From Gammaproteobacteria bacterium (GTDB lineage Bacteria > Pseudomonadota > Gammaproteobacteria > Pseudomonadales > Pseudohongiellaceae): a stretch of DNA of 64,000 bases. Below, piece after piece: positions 45,400-54,094 of the stretch. The DNA lies in assembly GCA_021773355.1 (NCBI GenBank), contig JAJFKE010000029.1:26666-90665 (forward strand), given 5' to 3'. The number at the start of each line of letters is the position of its first letter. Within the stretch, counting starts at the first letter, position 1. The position numbers and the translations under genes are program-made. Under the pieces are notes generated by a model. It did not search any database. It was not told where the DNA came from and saw nothing but the letters and a program-made list of their open reading frames with translations.

Positions 45400-47187
45400 A
45401 TGGTGGAACAGCTACTAGATTTGGAAAAGGAATTCAGACGCCGCATCGGCGAACACCTGAGTCTTCTCTATCCTGCGGTGAATATCGATGAATTAGTGGA
45501 ACGACTGGTTGCAGAAATAGGTATGGGCCGAAACCTGCAGGCGCCACAACCGTTTCATAACAACTGGGACCAGACCGACTGCATCATCATCAGCTATGGC
45601 AACACCATCAAGAAGCCCGATGAAGCGCCATTAAAAACCCTGCACAGGTTTCTCAACAAGCATCTGCAAGGCGTGATTGATGCCGTGCATATCCTGCCCT
45701 TCTTTCCCTTCAGCTCCGACGATGGCTTCTCGGTTATGGATTATCTGTCGGTCAATCCGACGCTGGGTGAATGGGAAGACATCGAAGCCATAGGCAAGGA
45801 CTACAAACTGATGGCGGACCTTGTGATCAATCACATGTCCAATCGTAGCCACTGGTTTGACAATTTCAGGAAACGTGTCGACCCGGGCAAGGACTATTTC
45901 GTCGAGGCATCGCCGGAGGATGATCTCTCCGCCGTGGTGCGGCCCCGCAACTCGCCACTACTCAGCGAAGTGGAAACCGCAGACGGCACGCGTCACGTCT
46001 GGTGTACCTTCAGTGCCGATCAGGTTGACTTGAATTTTAAGAATCCCGACGTTCTGGTGGAGTTTGTGCGCATCATCCGCGAGTACCTCAATCATGGCGT
46101 AGCAATCTTCCGCATGGATGCGGTGCCCTATCTATGGAAAGAACCGGGTAGCGGCTGCGTGCATCTGCAACAAACCCATGAACTTATCAAGCTGTTACGC
46201 ACACTTATTGAGCATCACTCGCCTGAAGCCATTATTATCTGCGAAAACAATGCACCAAACCGCGAGAATCTGACCTATTTCGGTAACGCCAACGAAGCAC
46301 ACATCATCTACAACTTCTCGTTGCCCCCGCTATTGCTCTACACCTTGCTCAGTGGAGACTCGCGGCACCTGAAGACCTGGATGATGAGCATGCCACCGGC
46401 ACAATACGGCACCACCTACCTGAATTTTATCGCTTCCCATGATGGCATCGGACTACGGCCATTGGACGGATTACTCAGCGATGCCGAGCGGGAAAGGCTG
46501 GTGCAGACCACAAAAAACTTCGGCGGCAGGGTAACGTTTCGTCGCGCCCGGGAGGGCCATGACAAGCCCTATGAATTGAATATCGCCTTGTTCGATGCAC
46601 TCAAGGGCACCATCGAAGATGGCGAAGATGAGTGGGGTGTAGATCGCTTCCTCTGTGCCCACACAATAATGCTCGCGCTCGAAGGTATACCCGCCATCTA
46701 TATTCAGAGTCTGTTTGGCTCCCGTAACGACCACTGGCGGTTAGAACACACAGGACGGGCGCGCTCAATCAATAGGCACATCTGGAACGAAGAGGAGTTG
46801 GAAGCCGCACTGATCGATCCGGAAAAGCATCATGCCAGGATTTTTAAGGAATTGCGGCGGCTGATCAAATTGCGTCGACAGTATGCCGCCTTTCATCCCA
46901 ATGCCACGCAATTTACACTACATCTTGGCACCTCTGTGTTTGCCTTTTGGCGGCAGAGTATCAATCGTAACCAGAGCATATTTTGCATCAGCAACATCAG
47001 CAAACAATCTCAGTTGATCAATCTGGCCGATATCAATCTGATCAGTACCGATGACTGGTGCGATTTGATTAGTGGGGACAGCTACGAAGATCTTGGGCAA
47101 CAGTTACAGCTGCAACCCTATCAGACGGTGTGGATTTCCAACGTGGCGCCATTGGGGTCAGGTCTCCATCTGCAACTCAAAGCGTAA
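45400..47187 (+). CDS. GH13_18 phosphorylase, probably glucosylglycerate phosphorylase
   Basis: A 595-residue sucrose-phosphorylase-like enzyme of GH13 subfamily 18. Catalytic residues are visible: nucleophile Asp240 in FRMDAVPYLW, acid/base Glu282 in IIICENNAP and Asp348 in ASHDGIG. Given its place after gpgS and the phosphatase, it most likely splits glucosylglycerate with phosphate, as E. coli YcjM-type enzymes do; sucrose phosphorylase is the alternative. The last 11 residues (LGSGLHLQLKA) and the stop are encoded by interspersed repeat copy C, so the natural C-terminus has been replaced or extended. Confidence 0.87.
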   Translation: MVEQLLDLEKEFRRRIGEHLSLLYPAVNIDELVERLVAEIGMGRNLQAPQPFHNNWDQTDCIIISYGNTIKKPDEAPLKTLHRFLNKHLQGVIDAVHILPFFPFSSDDGFSVMDYLSVNPTLGEWEDIEAIGKDYKLMADLVINHMSNRSHWFDNFRKRVDPGKDYFVEASPEDDLSAVVRPRNSPLLSEVETADGTRHVWCTFSADQVDLNFKNPDVLVEFVRIIREYLNHGVAIFRMDAVPYLWKEPGSGCVHLQQTHELIKLLRTLIEHHSPEAIIICENNAPNRENLTYFGNANEAHIIYNFSLPPLLLYTLLSGDSRHLKTWMMSMPPAQYGTTYLNFIASHDGIGLRPLDGLLSDAERERLVQTTKNFGGRVTFRRAREGHDKPYELNIALFDALKGTIEDGEDEWGVDRFLCAHTIMLALEGIPAIYIQSLFGSRNDHWRLEHTGRARSINRHIWNEEELEAALIDPEKHHARIFKELRRLIKLRRQYAAFHPNATQFTLHLGTSVFAFWRQSINRNQSIFCISNISKQSQLINLADINLISTDDWCDLISGDSYEDLGQQLQLQPYQTVWISNVAPLGSGLHLQLKA

Positions 47188-47265
47188 TCTGTGTGCAATT
47201 GGAGACCCGACCCTCTAATCCTATTTAATCTGTGTGCAATTGGAGACCCGACCCTCTAATCCTAT
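47154..47265 (-). repeat. GGGTCAGGTCT interspersed repeat, copy C with partial tandem copy
   Basis: A full copy (47154-47220) overlaps the last codons of the phosphorylase gene. A 41-bp part (TAATCTGTGTGCAATTGG onward) is repeated in tandem: 47185-47225 and 47226-47265. Both carry the same variant GACCCGACCC instead of GACCTGACCC, so the tandem duplication came after that mutation. Confidence 0.92.
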
Positions 47266-47299
47266 AACTACTTAGCATGATTAGCTCAAAAGCAAGAGT

Positions 47300-48544
47300 A
47301 TGCAAGAATATACCCAAACCATAATAATCGGCGCTGGCATCGTCGGCATCTGCACCGCCCTCTACCTTCAGGAGAATGGGTGCCAGGTCACCTTGATAGA
47401 TCGTTCGCCGCCGGGGGAAGGCACCAGCTCCGGTAACGCCGGCATTATCTCCGTGGGCTCTGTGCATCCCGAAGCCATGCCGGGTATCTGGAAAGAAATT
47501 CCTCACATGGTGCTGCAGCCTCTGGCGCCGGTTACGCTGCGACCAGCTTACCTGCCGCGCTTTCTGCCCTGGCTCACGCGCTTCCTGGCCAATAGCTCTC
47601 AAACAAAAGCCGAAGCTGCTTCCGTTGCCATCCACGCCCTATCAACAAAGGCCATGGACTATCTGCAGCCGCTGGTTACAAAGGCGGGGGCAGATGATTT
47701 GCTGCGCCAGGAAGGGTCGCTCTACGTCTACGAGACGCCGACGCAGTTCGCCAGGGCGAAGGTCGATTGCGCTTACTATGATCGCCGCGGCGTGGACTAC
47801 CGGATTGTGGAATCGGCAGAGCTGGCTGACATGGAGCCCAGTCTGCGGCCTGGTCTGGCCGGTGGTGTGCTGACCACAAAAGCGGCCCACACTCTGTCAC
47901 CGTTGGGGCTGTCTTGCGCCTTGTTCGGCTTGTTTCAACAGCAGGGCGGTGAGTTTATTCAGGCCGAGGTAAATGGTTTCCTGACAAATGTCAACCGGGT
48001 GACCGCTGTGCGCACCGACCGTGAACTGAGCTGTGACCAGGCATTCATAACAGCTGGTTCATGGTCTCACCTACTGGCCCGCGAGTTAGGAAGCAAAGTG
48101 TTGCTGGATACCGAGTGTGGCTATCATTTGCAGCTACCCGATCCAGGTATCGTGCTGCACCGGCCGCTGTTGTTCGTCGGTCGCGCCTTCGCAGCCACCA
48201 GCATGCAGGGTGGATTGCGCCTGGCGGGTACGGTGGAGTTTGCTGGATTGAAAGCAGCGCCGAATTACGCCCGCGCCCAGGTGCTGGCACAGCAGGCGGC
48301 CACTCTGCTTCCCGGACTGAGCATTGAGGGCGGCGAGGCATGGATGGGTTATCGCCCCAGCCTGCCGGATTCGGTGCCGGTGATTTCGAGCTCACCGCAT
48401 TTTGAGAATGTGTACTTCGGGTTTGGGCATGGACATCTGGGTTTGACCCAGGCGGCCGTTACCGGGGCGACGTTGGCGGCAATGTCGGCGGGAAGGGAGC
48501 CGCCGATGGACGTGAGTCTTTACCGGATTGACCGTGTTTTGTAG
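47300..48544 (+). CDS. FAD-dependent oxidoreductase (DadA-like)
   Basis: A 414-residue amino-acid oxidase/dehydrogenase of the DAO superfamily, like D-amino-acid dehydrogenase DadA. The Rossmann FAD site is IIIGAGIVGICTALYLQENG, followed by SSGNAGIIS; C-terminal GYRPSLPDSVPVIS and FGHGHLGLTQAAVTG bind FAD in the family. The gene looks richer in G and C than its neighbours and is fenced on both sides by interspersed repeats, with its stop codon inside the repeat-associated tandem unit. This suggests a separately acquired gene. Substrate is likely a D- or secondary amino acid. Confidence 0.87.
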   Translation: MQEYTQTIIIGAGIVGICTALYLQENGCQVTLIDRSPPGEGTSSGNAGIISVGSVHPEAMPGIWKEIPHMVLQPLAPVTLRPAYLPRFLPWLTRFLANSSQTKAEAASVAIHALSTKAMDYLQPLVTKAGADDLLRQEGSLYVYETPTQFARAKVDCAYYDRRGVDYRIVESAELADMEPSLRPGLAGGVLTTKAAHTLSPLGLSCALFGLFQQQGGEFIQAEVNGFLTNVNRVTAVRTDRELSCDQAFITAGSWSHLLARELGSKVLLDTECGYHLQLPDPGIVLHRPLLFVGRAFAATSMQGGLRLAGTVEFAGLKAAPNYARAQVLAQQAATLLPGLSIEGGEAWMGYRPSLPDSVPVISSSPHFENVYFGFGHGHLGLTQAAVTGATLAAMSAGREPPMDVSLYRIDRVL

Positions 48545-48677
48545 GGGCCATTGGGGTCAGGTCTCCAATTGCACACAGATTATGCTTTGAGTTGCAGATG
48601 TAGGGGCCATTGGGGTCAGGTCTCCAATTGCACACAGATTATGCTTTGAGTTGCAGATGGAGACCTGACCCTCTAAT
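48541..48677 (+). repeat. GGGTCAGGTCT interspersed repeat, copies D and E in tandem
   Basis: A 59-bp unit starting GTAGGGGCCATTGGGG is present twice in a row (48541-48599 and 48600-48658), the first copy truncated, the second completed by GGAGACCTGACCC to 48677. Both have the variant ATTATGC in the core, which shows local duplication. The stop codon of the FAD oxidoreductase (48542-48544) lies in the first unit, and the sigma-54 regulator gene ends three bases beyond the second. Confidence 0.92.
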
Positions 48678-48679
48678 CT

Positions 48680-50590
48680 CTAATCCGGTTTTTTGATTCC
48701 AAGTGTTTTCATCTGATAGGCAAGAGTCGAGGGTTTAATACCTAACAGCGCTGCCGCGCCCTCGTCACCCCAGGTCTTCCAATTTGCCTGTTCTAAGGCA
48801 GCAGTTATATTGCTTTTCTCTAGTTCCTTGAATTCAAGGCTGGTTAAGAATGCAGAATCTTTAGTAGTGGTCGGGGCAGGGGTCTTGCTTGTTTCAGTTG
48901 TTGGACCCGATTCCACCACTGCAAGGTCCAGCCGCAATTTATTGCTAGTAGAAGAAATCACAGCTCTATCAATAGTATTTTTTAGTTCTCTGATGTTGCC
49001 CGGCCATTTGTGTTTCTCAAGCACCGCAAGATGACTGCGTGATAGTTGTAAATTGCAGCGACCCAATTCATTGCTGGCTTTTTCCAGAAAGCTAAGTGCA
49101 ATTGGTGCAATATCTGAAATTCGATCGCGCAGAGGAGGGACCTCGATGGGAAACACGCTCAGACGGTAGAACAGGTCTTCCCGGAATCGACCTTCCCTAA
49201 CTTCTTGCTCAAGATTGCGATTCGTTGCCGCCACCACACGCACATCAACGCGCATCGTTTTATCATCACCCACCCGTTCAAATTCATTTTCCTGTAGTGC
49301 ACGCAGTAGCTTTCCTTGTTGAGCCAAGGGAATCTCCCCTACTTCATCGAGAAACAAGGTGCCGCCATCGGCGAGTTGCAGACGACCTACCCTGTCCTGA
49401 TGGGCGCCGGTAAATGAGCCTTTCACGTGACCAAAAAATTCGCTCTCGAATAATTCACCTGGAATCGATGCACAATTTACTTTAACCATTGGGCATTCTG
49501 CTCTGTCGCTTCTGCTGTGAATCGCTCTAGCAATCATTTCTTTACCTACGCCGGACTCTCCGAGGATTAACACGCTTGCCGGTGTCGCAGCAACCGCCTC
49601 AACCTGTGCGAGCGTGCGTTTTATTGCTGCGCTCTCGCCAATAATTTCACCAAAGCTGCCGGCAGTATTCACTTCATCTCTCAGGTAATCCCTTTCCATC
49701 TCCAGCTTTTCTTTCAATTCCTTGATTTCTTCATAGGCTAGTTCGCGTTGCTTTTCGATAGTCTTGCGATCAGAAATGTCCCTAAACACCACCACGGCGC
49801 CCACGGTCTCGCCATCCTGGATAATCGGTGTGCTTGTGTATTCCACTGGTACTGCTGATCCGTTCGTGTGCCAGAACACTTCGTTCTCCACGCGACGGAC
49901 TTCGCCATTTTGAATAGACGCGTAAATGGGACATTGCTCTCTAGGGTAATTACTACCGTCTGCGTGGGAATGATGATGTATCTCATGGGCAGATCGACTC
50001 TGAATATCGCTGCTTTTCCAACCGAGAATCTCGGTAGACGCAGCATTGCTGAAGGTAATCAATCCGTCTCTGTCGAGGCCATAGATGCCTTCACCAGCGG
50101 CATCGAGAATTAAATGATACTCGGTGCGTAGCCGTTCCAATTCTTCAAATGCTTTTTGGCGCTGGGCTTCAATTTCTCTGCGTGCTGAATTGTCTCTAAA
50201 CACTATGACGGCGCCATTGGGTTTGCCGTCTTTGAGTATCGGGGTGCTTATATACTCAACCGGGATTGGACTGCCGTTGGTATGCCAAAACACTTCATTG
50301 TCGACTTTATGTACTTCCCCGTCTTTCAGCGAAGCAAAGATTGGACATTCACTGCGCGGGTAGGGGGAGCCGTCGGCGTGGGAATGGTGATGTACTTCAT
50401 GGGATGACTGACCCAATACTTTATCCAGTTGCCAGCCAAGAATTTCGACGGCGGCCTTGTTGCCAAAGGTAATTTTGCCTTCCTTATCGAGTCCCCATAC
50501 CCCCTCGCCAGCACTATCGAGGATCAATTGATGTTGAGAGCGTAGCTGCGCCAGTTCTTCAGATTCCTGGTCTTGGCAATTTTTTTCCAT
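48680..50590 (-). CDS. PAS-PAS sigma-54-dependent transcriptional activator
   Basis: A 636-residue enhancer-binding protein. Two similar PAS domains (about 15-140 and 155-275) each carry an unusual motif, [18 protein letters not shown] and [18 protein letters not shown], with His clusters and one Cys (Cys82, Cys220) that could sense a metal, redox state or ligand. A coiled coil (280-310) leads to the AAA+ domain: Walker A GESGVGKE (344-351), sigma-54-contact loop GSFTGA (391-396), Walker B FLDEVGEI (413-420). A Fis-type helix-turn-helix ends the protein. GAGGA lies 8 bases before the ATG at 50590. It diverges from a gene cluster headed by a -24/-12 promoter, its probable target. Confidence 0.93.
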   Translation of the reverse strand: MEKNCQDQESEELAQLRSQHQLILDSAGEGVWGLDKEGKITFGNKAAVEILGWQLDKVLGQSSHEVHHHSHADGSPYPRSECPIFASLKDGEVHKVDNEVFWHTNGSPIPVEYISTPILKDGKPNGAVIVFRDNSARREIEAQRQKAFEELERLRTEYHLILDAAGEGIYGLDRDGLITFSNAASTEILGWKSSDIQSRSAHEIHHHSHADGSNYPREQCPIYASIQNGEVRRVENEVFWHTNGSAVPVEYTSTPIIQDGETVGAVVVFRDISDRKTIEKQRELAYEEIKELKEKLEMERDYLRDEVNTAGSFGEIIGESAAIKRTLAQVEAVAATPASVLILGESGVGKEMIARAIHSRSDRAECPMVKVNCASIPGELFESEFFGHVKGSFTGAHQDRVGRLQLADGGTLFLDEVGEIPLAQQGKLLRALQENEFERVGDDKTMRVDVRVVAATNRNLEQEVREGRFREDLFYRLSVFPIEVPPLRDRISDIAPIALSFLEKASNELGRCNLQLSRSHLAVLEKHKWPGNIRELKNTIDRAVISSTSNKLRLDLAVVESGPTTETSKTPAPTTTKDSAFLTSLEFKELEKSNITAALEQANWKTWGDEGAAALLGIKPSTLAYQMKTLGIKKPD

Positions 50591-50598
50591 AGCTGAAT

Positions 50599-50616
50599 TC
50601 CTCAAAATTTTGAGGA
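50599..50616. promoter_or_regulatory. 18-bp perfect palindrome over the activator ribosome-binding site
   Basis: TCCTCAAAATTTTGAGGA is its own reverse complement. On the minus strand it contains the GAGGA ribosome-binding site of the activator gene. It could be an operator for autoregulation or fold in the mRNA to hide the site. Confidence 0.6.
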
Positions 50617-50619
50617 TTA

Positions 50620-50656
50620 AACCACAAGAAATTGAGAATCACAAGAATTTGTGGTT
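50620..50656. promoter_or_regulatory. Putative enhancer (upstream activator) sites
   Basis: AACCACAA (50620-50627) and TTGTGGTT (50649-50656) form a perfect 8-bp inverted repeat; within it CACAAGAAATTG (50623-50634) recurs as CACAAGAATTTG (50640-50651), a direct repeat 17 bases apart. They sit about 70-105 bases upstream of the predicted start site of the -24/-12 promoter, the expected place for binding sites of a sigma-54 activator. Confidence 0.55.
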
Positions 50657-50698
50657 GATTTGAATATGATAACCAATTGATAAATATAGAAATAATAG

Positions 50699-50715
50699 TT
50701 GGCACGGTCAATGCA
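50699..50715 (+). promoter_or_regulatory. Sigma-54 (-24/-12) promoter
   Basis: TTGGCACG-N4-ATGCA matches the consensus TGGCACG-N4-TTGC with one mismatch, and the GG and GC dinucleotides are 12 bases apart as required. The predicted transcript would begin near 50726 and run into the small-protein gene at 50774. It lies next to a divergent sigma-54 activator gene. Confidence 0.75.
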
Positions 50716-50773
50716 ATGTTGTTTGTGTGCTTACCGAACAATGAAATGCTCAATTCAATACAGGAGAAAGGCC

Positions 50774-50974
50774 ATGAACAGCAATAGCGATGATTTTGAT
50801 TTCGCCGACTTCGATACAGCAACTGAACGAGCCTATGGCGTGTATGACTCTATTCCCGGTTTCGTGCCCGCACGCTTTCAAAACGAAAACAGAACTTTTG
50901 AATTTGAGGCCATGACCGAAGTTCCTGGTGCACTCGCGGCCTATGTCTCTCATCAACACACTTTTGATCTTTGA
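50774..50974 (+). CDS. Small acidic protein heading the sigma-54 cluster
   Basis: A 66-residue protein (MNSNSDDFDFADFDTATERA..., ending SHQHTFDL). Strong ribosome-binding site AGGAG before the ATG at 50774, and position as first gene after the -24/-12 promoter, support it as real. It is acidic at the start and has no signal peptide, Cys or membrane segment. Family not recognised. DUF1348 follows after 12 bases. Confidence 0.65.
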   Translation: MNSNSDDFDFADFDTATERAYGVYDSIPGFVPARFQNENRTFEFEAMTEVPGALAAYVSHQHTFDL

Positions 50975-50986
50975 GGGAAGTCGATA

Positions 50987-51442
50987 ATGCAAAGACCACC
51001 TCTACCCCCGTTTAATTACGAATCCGCGAGGACGAAAGTTCAAGCCGCGGAAGATGCCTGGAACTCACGAGATCCAGCGAGAATCGCGCAGGCGTATACG
51101 CCTGATTCCATCTGGAGAAATCGAGATCAGTTTTTTCAGGGTCGCGAAGCGATTGAGATTTTTCTCAAAGACAAGTGGAAGAAGGAACTTCACTACAGGC
51201 TCATGAAAGAGTTATGGGCATATAGCGACAATCGCATCTCGGTGCGTTTCGAATACGAATGGCAGCATGCAGAAACCGGGCAATGGTTTCGAACTCACGG
51301 TAATGAGCACTGGGAATTTGATGCAGACGGTTACATGCAGCGCCGCGATATGAGCGCCAATGATATTCCAATAACTTCCTGTGATCGCCGCATCGATCGG
51401 GAAACAACTAAATCATCATCTGAATCCGGAGCACTAGCATGA
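50987..51442 (+). CDS. DUF1348 / SnoaL-like (NTF2-fold) protein
   Basis: A 151-residue NTF2-like protein of the DUF1348 family (also called nuclear transport factor 2 family). Typical blocks are [36 protein letters not shown] and [19 protein letters not shown]. The fold forms a cone-shaped pocket that often holds small hydrophobic or polyketide-like ligands. GAGGGAAG precedes the ATG. Its end overlaps the next gene by 4 bases (ATGA), so they are coupled. Confidence 0.85.
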   Translation: MQRPPLPPFNYESARTKVQAAEDAWNSRDPARIAQAYTPDSIWRNRDQFFQGREAIEIFLKDKWKKELHYRLMKELWAYSDNRISVRFEYEWQHAETGQWFRTHGNEHWEFDADGYMQRRDMSANDIPITSCDRRIDRETTKSSSESGALA

Positions 51443-52173
51443 ATACTTACTTGAAAATCACAGCAACATTACTACTACTCAACGGCGCTGCAGTCCATGC
51501 GCAACTACCCGATCCAGGAATGGAAATTGTGGGTGGCCGCACGGCATTGCTAGTTACCGATCCGCAAAACGATTTTCTTAGCCCCAATGGCGTTGCCTGG
51601 GGTGTGGTGGGCGCGAGCGTAACTGAAAATAATACTGTGGAGAATATCGACTCTTTATTTAAGGCAGCCAAAGCCGCCGACATGCCAGTATTCATTTCGC
51701 CTCACTACTACTACCCAACTGACCATGGTTGGGAATTCGAGGGTGCCTTGGAAAAACTCATGCATACCATTGGCATGTTCGACCGCAAAGGTGCGTTGGA
51801 CACACATGGCTTTGAGGGTTCCGGCGCGGACTGGCTGGAGCAGTACAAGCCCTACATCAATGACGGCGCCACCGTAGTCACCAGCCCGCACAAGGTGTTT
51901 GGACCAGAGACCAATGATTTGGTGTTGCAACTGCGTAAGCGTGGTATCGACAAAGTGATTCTAGCGGGCATGTCGGCGAACCTTTGTACTGAATCTCATA
52001 TGCGTGAACTCATGGAACAAGGATTCGAAGTGGTAGTAGTGAGCGATGCCACGGCAGCGGCGCAAGTTGCCGAGGGTGATGGTTACCAGGCAGCCCTGGT
52101 TAATTTTCGTTTCATCGCGAATTCTGTTTGGACGACCGATCAAGCCGTCGAAAAGATTCAACACAAACGTTAG
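51439..52173 (+). CDS. Secreted isochorismatase-family cysteine hydrolase
   Basis: A 244-residue hydrolase with a signal peptide (ending AVHAQ), unusual for this mainly cytoplasmic family. The catalytic triad is visible: Asp41 in [10 protein letters not shown], Lys152 in SPHKVFG and Cys183 in MSANLCTES, preceded by a cis-peptide-like GM. Such enzymes hydrolyse amides, isochorismate or N-carbamoyl compounds. The ATG overlaps the DUF1348 stop. Export places its substrate in the periplasm, as for the alpha/beta hydrolase downstream. Confidence 0.87.
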   Translation: MNTYLKITATLLLLNGAAVHAQLPDPGMEIVGGRTALLVTDPQNDFLSPNGVAWGVVGASVTENNTVENIDSLFKAAKAADMPVFISPHYYYPTDHGWEFEGALEKLMHTIGMFDRKGALDTHGFEGSGADWLEQYKPYINDGATVVTSPHKVFGPETNDLVLQLRKRGIDKVILAGMSANLCTESHMRELMEQGFEVVVVSDATAAAQVAEGDGYQAALVNFRFIANSVWTTDQAVEKIQHKR

Positions 52174-52247
52174 CGAAATAGTAGGCCAGAGCTGATTCGT
52201 AGCGAAGCATGAGAATCAAAACTGCGATCAGCTATTGGCCGCTAACG
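52168..52247 (+). other. Nested inverted repeat inside the cluster
   Basis: CGTTAGCG (52168-52175) pairs with CGCTAACG (52240-52247), and inside it GGCCAGAGCTGAT (52184-52196) pairs with ATCAGCTATTGGCC (52227-52240) with one bulge. The hydrolase stop codon is inside the left arm. It is likely an mRNA structure for processing, stability or partial termination between genes. There is no T-run. Confidence 0.55.
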
Positions 52248-52319
52248 ATGATTAGCACACTTACTGAAGCACATTAAAACGACCCAGAAATGGAAAACAG
52301 AACAAATCGGAGCATGACA

Positions 52320-53384
52320 ATGAAAAACAACGCAACTAACTCAGCACAAAAATCTGTAGCAGTCTTTTTGCTGTTACTAATACTAACGGCTTGGCAATCA
52401 ACAATCGCCAAGGCAGATGAAGAGCATGATTCAACGGATGTTTCCTATAGGACCGTTGAAATCGAAGGCCTGGAAATCTTTTATCGCGAAGCGGGCGATC
52501 CCGAGAATCCAACAATTTTGTTATTGCACGGTTTTCCAACATCGTCACATATGTTTAGGGAACTGATACCAGCGCTGGCCGACGAGTTTCATCTGGTTGC
52601 GCCGGATTATCCTGGCTATGGCTACAGCTCGATGCCTAGCGTGTCAGAGTTTGAGTATTCATTCGATAACATTGCACGACTGATGGGCAAATTAGTCGAC
52701 GACATCGGCATCGATGACTATAGCCTCTACCTAATGGACTACGGTGCGCCCATTGGCTATCGGCTCGCTGCCGAGCAGCCTCAACGTATCGAGTCGCTAA
52801 TCGTACAGAATGGTAATGCCTACATGGAAGGCATCGATAATCATTTCTGGGAACCGATTCGAGAATACTGGAAAGATCGTGAAGCGATTAATGCAGGGCT
52901 GGATAACGCCTGGTGGAAGAATGTAAAAACCGCCTACAAGCAACCCGAAATGACTAACGACCAGGCTCTGCGCTTTCTGCTGACACTTGGTGCGACTAAA
53001 TGGCAATACACCAATGGTGTTAGCGATGTTGCAGCAGTCAGCCCCGACACCTGGGATCACGTACAGCCACTACTGGACAGGGTTGGTAATCAAGAGATTC
53101 AACTAGAGATGTTCTACAGCTACGGCACTAATCCAGCGCTATACCCCAGCTGGCAGCAATATTTCCGCGAGTATCAGCCTCCGATGTTGATTGTCTGGGG
53201 CGAGAACGATGAGATATTTCCAGCTGCTGGAGCCGAGCCTTATAAGCGAGATCTAAATAATCTCGAATTCCATCTACTGGACACCGGGCATTTCGCTCTG
53301 GAAACCCACGTCGACGAAATTGCCGATCACATGCGCACTTTCCTTCGTCGTGAAGTAACGCAATCCCCGTTGGCAGCTGACTAA
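52320..53384 (+). CDS. Secreted alpha/beta hydrolase (epoxide hydrolase / dehalogenase-like)
   Basis: A 354-residue alpha/beta hydrolase. Signal peptide ends IAKAD. The oxyanion motif is HGFPTSSH (70-77) and the nucleophile position is Asp140 in [11 protein letters not shown], so it belongs to the Asp-nucleophile group (epoxide hydrolases, haloalkane dehalogenases) rather than Ser esterases. Further catalytic residues lie in WGENDEIFP and [10 protein letters not shown] start at the ATG at 52320 because GGAG is 7 bases upstream and the signal peptide begins there; upstream ATGs at 52290 and 52314 are in frame. Substrate unknown, possibly an epoxide or activated ester. Confidence 0.87.
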   Translation: MKNNATNSAQKSVAVFLLLLILTAWQSTIAKADEEHDSTDVSYRTVEIEGLEIFYREAGDPENPTILLLHGFPTSSHMFRELIPALADEFHLVAPDYPGYGYSSMPSVSEFEYSFDNIARLMGKLVDDIGIDDYSLYLMDYGAPIGYRLAAEQPQRIESLIVQNGNAYMEGIDNHFWEPIREYWKDREAINAGLDNAWWKNVKTAYKQPEMTNDQALRFLLTLGATKWQYTNGVSDVAAVSPDTWDHVQPLLDRVGNQEIQLEMFYSYGTNPALYPSWQQYFREYQPPMLIVWGENDEIFPAAGAEPYKRDLNNLEFHLLDTGHFALETHVDEIADHMRTFLRREVTQSPLAAD

Positions 53385-53395
53385 TGCTGCGCTGT

Positions 53396-53421
53396 GTGCG
53401 GCCACAAGCTTGTGGCCGCAC
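53396..53421 (+). terminator. 26-base perfect palindrome, possible terminator
   Basis: GTGCGGCCACAAG and its exact complement CTTGTGGCCGCAC form a 26-base palindrome 12 bases after the alpha/beta hydrolase stop, followed by AATTTTAATT. The stem is strong and the T-run short, so it may give partial termination or protect the upstream mRNA. Confidence 0.55.
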
Positions 53422-53450
53422 AATTTTAATTCAGGTTTTAAGGAATCGAT

Positions 53451-54032
53451 ATGACTCACGCATTTGCAGACACAATGTTCACCGAGGGTGTAAGAGCAGC
53501 AGAAGAATCGTATGGCTTTCGTGAGCACAATGAAAAGCTTCGGGCAAACTTTGGTCCCAACGATGAGTTAAGGATTAGGGAAACTGATTTCATACAGAAG
53601 CGTGATTCGTTCTACCTGGCGACAGTCAGTGAAACCAACTGGCCCTATGTTCAGCATCGCGGCGGACCGACTGGATTTTTAAAGGTTCTGGGACCCAGGC
53701 AGCTTGCCTATGCAGACTTTCGTGGCAATACACAATTGATCAGTGTCGGAAATCTTTCCAGTAGTGATCGCTGTTCAATAATCTTGATGGACTACGCCAA
53801 CCGGCGGCGCTTGAAATTGCTTGGCCATATTCGAGTTGAGGATGCTGCAAATGTTTCGGAAGAAGTACTGGCACAGATAGACCTGCCAGACTATGCCGCA
53901 GTAATAGAGCGAGTCTTCTTCATTGAATTACAGGCCTTCGACTGGAACTGCCCGCAACACATTACCAAACGTTTTACCGAGGTAGAATTTGTGCAAAAAC
54001 TGGAACTACAGACTGCGAGTCGACATTCGTGA
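53451..54032 (+). CDS. Pyridoxamine 5'-phosphate oxidase-like flavoprotein
   Basis: A 193-residue member of the PPOX-like split-barrel family, which bind FMN or F420 and reduce or oxidise small molecules. Typical segments are FIQKRDSFYLATVSETNWPY, VQHRGGPTGFLKVLG and FRGNTQLISVGNL; the C-terminus has an ITKRFTEVEF tail. No signal peptide, so cytoplasmic. AAGGA precedes the ATG. It follows a palindromic stem and may be separately translated within the cluster. Confidence 0.82.
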   Translation: MTHAFADTMFTEGVRAAEESYGFREHNEKLRANFGPNDELRIRETDFIQKRDSFYLATVSETNWPYVQHRGGPTGFLKVLGPRQLAYADFRGNTQLISVGNLSSSDRCSIILMDYANRRRLKLLGHIRVEDAANVSEEVLAQIDLPDYAAVIERVFFIELQAFDWNCPQHITKRFTEVEFVQKLELQTASRHS

Positions 54033-54094
54033 TGAAGACTGTACAGGGCAGGAAAAACAATCCAAAGCAAACCGTAACGACTAATTGGCGATAG

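Noticed and set aside
47225..47635. 136-codon leftward frame starting in the repeat
   Set aside because: It is antisense to the FAD-binding part of the oxidoreductase and has no recognisable protein features.
48541..48677. CRISPR-like array from tandem repeats
   Set aside because: There are only two directly adjacent units with no spacers and no cas genes; they are duplicated interspersed repeats.
52168..52247. Integron attC site, suggested by GTTAGC/GCTAAC arms
   Set aside because: The arms are in the wrong order: attC begins with an RYYYAAC box and ends with GTTRRRY, whereas here the left arm has GTT and the right AAC. No integrase gene is present.
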